Made by a program: the position numbers and the translations under genes
In this document: piece by piece, positions 1 through 4,542 of the stretch
How the letters are laid out: every line of letters starts with the position of its first letter
Position numbering within the stretch: position 1 is the stretch's first letter
Assembly (NCBI GenBank): GCA_902803305.1
Contig: CADCPL010000003.1
Location: 1 to 7,125, forward strand
Reading direction: 5' to 3'
DNA: 7,125 nucleotides
DNA from: an uncultured Lachnospiraceae bacterium
Lineage (GTDB): Bacteria; Bacillota; Clostridia; Lachnospirales; Lachnospiraceae
The notes under the pieces: model-generated
Databases searched by the model: none
Seen by the model: only the letters and a program-made list of their open reading frames with translations
Told to the model about the DNA's origin: nothing

Positions 1-1
1 A

Positions 2-2455
2 AAAGGAAGGGTTACAAAACCCGCCCAAAAGAACACCAAGGCGGCACTGCTGTCCAAGATGAGCACCAAGATAACGCTCTTGATAAGTGCGATCGTATTT
101 GCGGTAATTCTTGTCCTCGTTATCGTTGCGGAGAAGCGTGCTTCAAATGCACTTGAAGACACGTATCTCAACTATGCACAGAATCTTGCGGAAGAGGCTG
201 CGATAGGCGTTGATTTCGCGACGGAGTTCGGTGAACAGGCTTACGGCGGATATGCCAAGAACCTGGCACAGGAAGCGGCTATCTCGATCAATTTTTCAAG
301 GCAGTTCGGAGAGACCGTGTATAAGTCATACGCACAGAACCTGGCTGAGGAGGCTGCGAAAGCTGTCAACCTTGCTGCAGGCGGAGGTGACGGAGCGGTC
401 AACCTTACAAGTGTACTCGGAAACATCAAGATACTCGGCGTGGAGGGTTCATACGCATACATGGTATCACCTACGGGAACGATGCTGTGGCATCCGAATG
501 CAGAGAAGATCGGTAAGCCTGTTGAAAATGCTGCCGTTAAAGGGATCGTAGAGGATCTGAAGGCCGGCAAGAAGGTTGAGAACGGTTCGGTCCTTTATGA
601 ATATAAAGAAGCACTTAAGCTTGCCGGATATGCGTTTACCTCATCGGGAAACATCATGATCGTTACGGCGGACTATGATGAGTTCATGAAGATCGATTAT
701 GATACACTGCTTGGAAACATCACAATAGACGGTGTTGAGGGATCATACGCATACATGGTAGCACCGGATGGAACGATGCTGTGGCATACCAATCCGGAGA
801 AGATAGGTCAGCCTGTTGAAAACGCTGCGGTTAAGGGCATTGTTGCCGATCTTGGCGCAGGCAAGACCGTGGAAGACGGATATGTTATTTACGAATATAA
901 AGATGCACTTAAGCTTGCGGGATATTCATTTACCGATACAGGAAACATAGTACTTGTTACGGCTGATTATGACAAGCTCATCAATATAGACTATGACAAG
1001 CTGATAGGTCAGATCGTGATGTCCGGTGTAGAAGGTTCATACGCATATATGGTATCACCTGAAGGAACGATGCTCTATCATAAGGATGCATCCAAGATCG
1101 GCAATCCGGTTGAGAATGCAGCCGTTAAGGGTATTGTCGCAGATCTTGCGGCAGGAAAGAGCGTTCCGAACGGCTCATGTACATATGAATACAAGGGTGC
1201 ATACAAGGTGGCCGGATATGCATTCACTAAAGCGGGTAATATCGTAATAGTTACGGCTGACAGAGATGTCATGATGGCCGGTGTTAACAGCATGAAGACC
1301 GCACTTATTCTCATCGGTATTATCTTCCTGATCATAGCGGTTGTGCTTGTGGGATTCTTTACGGTATTCATGCTCAAGGGTCTTGATAAGCTCATTCCCG
1401 TTATCAACAAGACTGCAAATTATGACTTTACCGAAGATGATGAGTCCAGAAAGCTTGAAACAAGGAGCGATGAGATCGGTGTTATCGCCCGGGCACTTGG
1501 CAAGACCAGGAACAATCTGCGTGATATGGTAGCCATGATATCTCGCGCAGGATCGAGCATCGATACCAACGTCAATATGCTTCAGGCTACAATCGATAAG
1601 GTCGGAAACATTTGTGAAGATAACTCGGCAACAACAGAGACGCTTGCTGCAGGAATGGAAGAGACCGCAGCTACAACCTCGACGATCGCTCAGAACGTTG
1701 CCAATGTACAGACCAACGCAAAAGATATCGACAGAATGGCTGATGAAGGAACGCAGCTTGCAAACGAAGTCAGCAAGCGTGCCACCGAACTGGCCTCAAC
1801 GACCGAACTTGCCAGCAGAAAGACAATGGAGATCTACGAAAGCGTTAAGATCAAGTCTGATGAGGCGATCAGCGCTTCGCAGGCCGTTAATAAGATCAAC
1901 GAACTGACAGGCACGATCATGGCGATCTCTTCTCAGACGTCTCTGCTTGCACTCAATGCTTCAATCGAGGCTGCAAGAGCAGGAGAGGCCGGACGCGGAT
2001 TTGCCGTTGTTGCTACAGAGATAGGAAACCTTGCTACTCAGACTTCCGAAGCGGTTCAGAGTATCGGAGGTATCGTTGAAGAAGTCAACAGCGCGGTTGG
2101 CCAGATGTCCGACTGCCTGACGCAGACGACATCCTTCCTCGAGACAAATGTACTATCCGATTACCAGGAGTTCGGAAAGGTCAGCGTACAGTACAGAGAG
2201 GATGCCAATACATTCGGTAACAGCATGAACGATATACGTCACAGTGTCGGCAGCCTGACAGGTGATATAGAGAAGATTGCCGGAGCCATAAGCGGTATTG
2301 ATACGAACGTTACCGAAACGAGCCACGGTGTTGTTAACATCGCCGAGAAGACTACGGAGATGGCTTCCGATACATCAGCCAGCGTTGAGAAGGTCAATGA
2401 GTGTCGTGGTGCTGTTTCCGACCTGAACGACATTATCAACAAGTTCAGTCTGTAA
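2..2455 (+). CDS. Methyl-accepting chemotaxis protein with triplicated Cache-type sensor region (5' end cut by window)
   Basis: Transmembrane chemoreceptor expected to control CheA kinase through CheW. Residues are counted from the Met encoded at 59, but the frame is open upstream to base 2, no start codon occurs between 2 and 58, and no ribosome binding site precedes 59, so the gene probably starts outside the window. Order: membrane segment 1 (about 5-24); three helical repeats starting at Y36, Y62 and Y88; three Cache-like units (118-215, 216-313, 314-411); membrane segment 2 (about 415-438); HAMP-like linker with DEIG at 471-474; cytoplasmic signalling domain from about 500 to the end. 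The hairpin tip at 620-659 is canonical, with ISSQTSLLALN followed by IEAARAGEAGRGFAVVA. Each signalling arm is roughly 150 residues, close to the 44-heptad receptor class, though I have not aligned it. There is no C-terminal CheR-binding pentapeptide. The ligand cannot be told from sequence. One Cache unit would be usual; three is odd. Confidence 0.95.
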   Translation, partial: KGRVTKPAQKNTKAALLSKMSTKITLLISAIVFAVILVLVIVAEKRASNALEDTYLNYAQNLAEEAAIGVDFATEFGEQAYGGYAKNLAQEAAISINFSRQFGETVYKSYAQNLAEEAAKAVNLAAGGGDGAVNLTSVLGNIKILGVEGSYAYMVSPTGTMLWHPNAEKIGKPVENAAVKGIVEDLKAGKKVENGSVLYEYKEALKLAGYAFTSSGNIMIVTADYDEFMKIDYDTLLGNITIDGVEGSYAYMVAPDGTMLWHTNPEKIGQPVENAAVKGIVADLGAGKTVEDGYVIYEYKDALKLAGYSFTDTGNIVLVTADYDKLINIDYDKLIGQIVMSGVEGSYAYMVSPEGTMLYHKDASKIGNPVENAAVKGIVADLAAGKSVPNGSCTYEYKGAYKVAGYAFTKAGNIVIVTADRDVMMAGVNSMKTALILIGIIFLIIAVVLVGFFTVFMLKGLDKLIPVINKTANYDFTEDDESRKLETRSDEIGVIARALGKTRNNLRDMVAMISRAGSSIDTNVNMLQATIDKVGNICEDNSATTETLAAGMEETAATTSTIAQNVANVQTNAKDIDRMADEGTQLANEVSKRATELASTTELASRKTMEIYESVKIKSDEAISASQAVNKINELTGTIMAISSQTSLLALNASIEAARAGEAGRGFAVVATEIGNLATQTSEAVQSIGGIVEEVNSAVGQMSDCLTQTTSFLETNVLSDYQEFGKVSVQYREDANTFGNSMNDIRHSVGSLTGDIEKIAGAISGIDTNVTETSHGVVNIAEKTTEMASDTSASVEKVNECRGAVSDLNDIINKFSL
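164..370 (+). repeat. Three tandem 78-bp units encoding 26-residue helical repeats
   Basis: Inside the chemoreceptor, just after membrane segment 1. Units begin at 164, 242 and 320; the third is shortened to about 17 residues. The shared core is YAQNLAEEAA, or YAKNLAQEAA in the second unit. Units one and two match at 14 of 26 residues by hand count. The residue make-up suggests amphipathic alpha helix, probably part of the long N-terminal helix of the periplasm-like outer sensor region. The nucleotide copies differ at many positions, so the duplication is not recent. Confidence 0.85.
410..1291 (+). repeat. Three tandem 294-bp units encoding 98-residue Cache-like sensor repeats
   Basis: Units span 410-703, 704-997 and 998-1291 within the chemoreceptor gene. 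Each encodes GVEGSYAYMV, then a P-x-G-TML-[WY]-H segment, KIG-x-PVENAAVKGIV, G-x-x-x-YEYK and AG-[YS]-FT with NI-x-x-VTAD. The GVEG motif recurs exactly every 98 residues, at 127, 225 and 323. Hand-counted protein identity is 73/98 for units 1 and 2, 61/98 for 2 and 3, and 64/98 for 1 and 3; the last eight residues of unit 3 run toward the membrane and do not match. The SYAYMV-x-P-x-GTML-x-H core resembles small Cache (PAS-like) extracellular sensor domains. The assignment is by motif, not by profile search. Confidence 0.9.
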
Positions 2456-2489
2456 GCGGAAACGGATTTTGAAATTTTAAGTGTGTTTT

Positions 2490-2523
2490 TTTGTTAATTG
2501 TGTTATTATGTTATGGTAACAAA
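2490..2523 (+). promoter_or_regulatory. Candidate extended -10 promoter bracketed by an inverted repeat, upstream of the DUF805 gene
   Basis: The AT-rich gap between the chemoreceptor stop and the DUF805 gene contains TG-T-TATTAT at 2501-2509, which fits an extended -10 element; no good -35 sits at the usual distance. Transcription would begin near 2516, giving a leader of about 37 bases. A perfect 7-base inverted repeat, TTTGTTA at 2490-2496 and TAACAAA at 2517-2523, flanks this element, and a smaller GTTA-TGG-TAAC palindrome lies at 2510-2520. The layout would suit a repressor operator, but this is inference. An alternative -10, TATAAA, is at 2524-2529. Confidence 0.35.
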
Positions 2524-2540
2524 TATAAATCCCATTTATG

Positions 2541-2548
2541 AGGAGGAG
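2541..2548 (+). promoter_or_regulatory. Ribosome binding site that fixes the DUF805 start
   Basis: AGGAGGAG lies just before the ATG at 2553, with six bases between AGGAGG and that ATG. An in-frame ATG at 2538 sits upstream of, and partly reads through, this site, so it cannot use it. The start at 2553 is therefore preferred. Confidence 0.85.
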
Positions 2549-2552
2549 AAAT

Positions 2553-2909
2553 ATGTCATTTGTTGAAGCTATTAAATCAGTATTTACACAGTATGTAGGT
2601 TTTTCAGGCAGAGCACGCCGCAGTGAGTATTGGTACTTCACGCTTTTCTATGCGATCGTTGACGGTGTCCTCACCGGTCTCGGACAGGCTTCAAGCGCAT
2701 TCAGCGTAATTGCAGGAATCTTTGCACTTGCTGTACTGCTTCCCAGTATCGCAGTTTCTATCCGCAGACTTCATGATATCGGCAAGTCCGGTTGGTGGCT
2801 CCTTATCAGCCTGATCCCTGTAATCGGTGCTATCATCCTTATCGTATTTGCATGTAAGGATTCAGAGCCCGGCGACAACGCATACGGCCCTAACCCTAAG
2901 GGAATGTAA
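2553..2909 (+). CDS. DUF805 family small membrane protein
   Basis: A 118-residue integral membrane protein of the DUF805 family, whose biochemical role is unknown to me. Family hallmarks are visible: an N-terminal soluble stretch with GFSGRARRSEYWYF at 17-30, the signature RRLHDIGKSGWW at 71-82, and a C-terminal tail with GDNAYGPNP at 107-115. Hydrophobic segments lie at about 28-47, 50-68 and 82-100, giving three or possibly four membrane passes. The length is normal for a single-domain DUF805 protein. The start at 2553 is set by the AGGAGGAG site; the protein then begins MSFVEAIKSV, a usual opening for the family. It is probably transcribed alone, from a promoter in the gap before it to the terminator at 2937-2968, although read-through from the chemoreceptor cannot be excluded because no terminator is seen after that gene. 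Confidence 0.93.
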   Translation: MSFVEAIKSVFTQYVGFSGRARRSEYWYFTLFYAIVDGVLTGLGQASSAFSVIAGIFALAVLLPSIAVSIRRLHDIGKSGWWLLISLIPVIGAIILIVFACKDSEPGDNAYGPNPKGM

Positions 2910-2936
2910 TTACTGTAGATAACAGAGAATTATGAT

Positions 2937-2968
2937 AAAAAGCAGTCTGCATTTGCAGGCTGCTTTTT
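2937..2968 (+). terminator. Intrinsic terminator after the DUF805 gene
   Basis: The left arm, 2937-2950, pairs with 2955-2968. GCAG-T-CTGC pairs with GCAG-G-CTGC with one G-T wobble, extended by five A-T pairs; the loop is ATTT. The right arm ends in five Ts. A run of As on the left side means it may also act on the opposite strand. It starts 27 bases after the DUF805 stop codon. Confidence 0.9.
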
Positions 2969-2980
2969 GAAAATCAGCAG

Positions 2981-4531
2981 ATGGAAAAACTCAGAGAATA
3001 TTTATTTGAACATAAAACAACCTTGATACTTATTACTTCGATAGTTCTGGTTTTCGTTGCCGCTGCAACTGCGGTATTTGTGCTAAGACGCATTGAAAAT
3101 ACAGGTGCGGCACTATCCGCCCCTGAGTCATCTTCCGTAACGGATCATGAAAACGATGATGCAGATAGAACTGCCGTGAACGGATCCGGGAATGATAGTG
3201 ATATGAATGCAGATGATGATGAGCCGGAAGAAGATATCAGGGAATCCTCAGGAGTATTTGTGTGTGTTCCTCTTGATAAAATGAGTCTCAGAAGCACCCC
3301 CGGCAGCACTTCAGACAATGTTGCATCAATGTCCGCAGGAGAGAAGGTTAAATGGGACGGTGAGTACAAGACTGTAAACGGAAATACATATTACAAGGTT
3401 AAACTGTCGGACGGTACGGAAGGGTATGCACTGGCCGGCTATCTGATTCCCGTATACTACGAGAATGATGACAAGGCACTGGATATTGTTGAAACATACA
3501 ATGCCTTATATACATATAAGATGATGGAGACAGACATAGACAAACTCACTCAAAAGTATCCGGAATGCCTGTCTGACAGAGTTTTCGGTAAAAGTGTTGA
3601 CGGAAGGGACATACATTGCCTGCTTCTGGGCAATAAAGATGCCGAGCATCGTATTTTCGCCCAGGCATCCATTCATGGAAGAGAGTATATGAACACCCAG
3701 CTGGTCATGAAGCTTGTCGAGTATTATTGTCATGAATATAAGAGAGGCTTGATCAACGGACGATCATATGAAGAGCTGTTTGAAAATGTATGTATATGTG
3801 TCATTCCCATGTCCAATCCGGACGGGGTGACCATAGCTCAGTTCGGTGGGGACGAAATATATGATCCTGATCTGAAAAAAAAGCCGCAGCAATTCTATGA
3901 ACAGGATAGGGATAACATGATCGCCGCGGTTGACGAATACGGAGATTCATTCTGGGTGGATCACTACATGGAGGATGATTTTGACATAAGTCTCTATTCT
4001 TCAGAGTATATCGGTTATGAAGAGTACTTAAAGCAATGGAAGAGCAATGCACGCGGAGTGGATCTGAATAAAAATTTTGACGGGAATTGGGAAGGTGTAC
4101 AGGCAAAATCATCCCCGTCCTATACAGACTACAAAGGTGAAAGTGTGCTTTCCGAGCCGGAAGCGGCCGCACTTGCCGATCTGGCAACGGAAACGGACTA
4201 TGATATGTATATCAGTTATCATTCGAAGGGGGAGATCATTTACTATGATACGGATGGTAATCTTCCGGAAGTGTCCTGGGGATCTCTCGAACTTGCCAAG
4301 CTGGCTTCAAGTCAGATCAAGTATAATATATCATCAACCAAGACTGCGGCAAATGTAAATCAAGGAGGGTTCGGAGACTGGGTTCAGCTTGGCCTGGGCA
4401 AGCCGAGTATTACTATTGAAAGCGGCAGACATCGCTGTCCGCTCGCAATCGGCGAGTTTAAACCGATGTGGTACAGGCACAGAGAGTTATGGGCTGTTTT
4501 GATGGACAATATACTTACTGAAGATAAATGA
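2981..4531 (+). CDS. Membrane-anchored SH3b and M14 zinc carboxypeptidase-family peptidase
   Basis: A 516-residue surface enzyme. A short basic cytoplasmic N-terminus leads to one membrane anchor (about 14-35), an acidic Ser/Asp/Glu-rich spacer (about 46-90), a bacterial SH3 domain (about 91-157, with LRSTPG and EGYALAGYL), then the M14 catalytic domain (about 165-510). Zinc ligands are H232 and E235 in the motif IHGRE, and H414 in ISYHSKG; E480 in SITIESG is the catalytic glutamate. NPDG is at 279-282. At the position where many M14 enzymes have Asn-Arg for binding the substrate carboxylate, this one reads DLNKNF, so K364 replaces Arg. The SH3b domain and overall type suggest cutting of peptidoglycan stem peptides or other extracellular peptides, as in gamma-D-glutamyl-diaminopimelate peptidases; the substrate is inferred. 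No clear ribosome binding site precedes ATG 2981, yet no better start gives the anchor intact. Confidence 0.92.
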   Translation: MEKLREYLFEHKTTLILITSIVLVFVAAATAVFVLRRIENTGAALSAPESSSVTDHENDDADRTAVNGSGNDSDMNADDDEPEEDIRESSGVFVCVPLDKMSLRSTPGSTSDNVASMSAGEKVKWDGEYKTVNGNTYYKVKLSDGTEGYALAGYLIPVYYENDDKALDIVETYNALYTYKMMETDIDKLTQKYPECLSDRVFGKSVDGRDIHCLLLGNKDAEHRIFAQASIHGREYMNTQLVMKLVEYYCHEYKRGLINGRSYEELFENVCICVIPMSNPDGVTIAQFGGDEIYDPDLKKKPQQFYEQDRDNMIAAVDEYGDSFWVDHYMEDDFDISLYSSEYIGYEEYLKQWKSNARGVDLNKNFDGNWEGVQAKSSPSYTDYKGESVLSEPEAAALADLATETDYDMYISYHSKGEIIYYDTDGNLPEVSWGSLELAKLASSQIKYNISSTKTAANVNQGGFGDWVQLGLGKPSITIESGRHRCPLAIGEFKPMWYRHRELWAVLMDNILTEDK

Positions 4532-4542
4532 TAAAGATCATT
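4527..4542. repeat. Perfect inverted repeat spanning the two convergent stop codons
   Basis: AATGAT at 4527-4532 and ATCATT at 4537-4542 are separated by AAAG. The peptidase stop (TGA, 4529-4531) and the kinase stop (TGA on the minus strand, 4538-4540) lie within the arms. No T-run follows on either strand, so it is not a standard terminator. It may simply reflect two abutting TGA codons. Confidence 0.4.

Noticed and set aside
1..10. AAAAGGAAGG as a ribosome binding site
   Set aside because: No start codon follows at a usable distance in the receptor frame; the bases are more simply part of the coding sequence (Lys/Gly/Arg).
59..61. ATG at 59 as the chemoreceptor start
   Set aside because: No ribosome binding site lies before it and the frame is open upstream to the window edge with a plausible basic leader. 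It remains possible but less likely.
410..1291. Sensor repeats as an assembly artefact
   Set aside because: The copies differ at many silent and some coding positions, which a sequencing or assembly duplication would not produce.
2423..2448. CTGAAC/GTTCAG inverted repeat at the end of the chemoreceptor gene as a terminator
   Set aside because: Arms are only six bases, the loop is 14 bases, no T-run follows, and it lies within coding sequence.
2538..2552. Start of the DUF805 gene at ATG 2538
   Set aside because: This ATG overlaps the ribosome binding site itself and would add MRRRN, which is simply the translated binding site.
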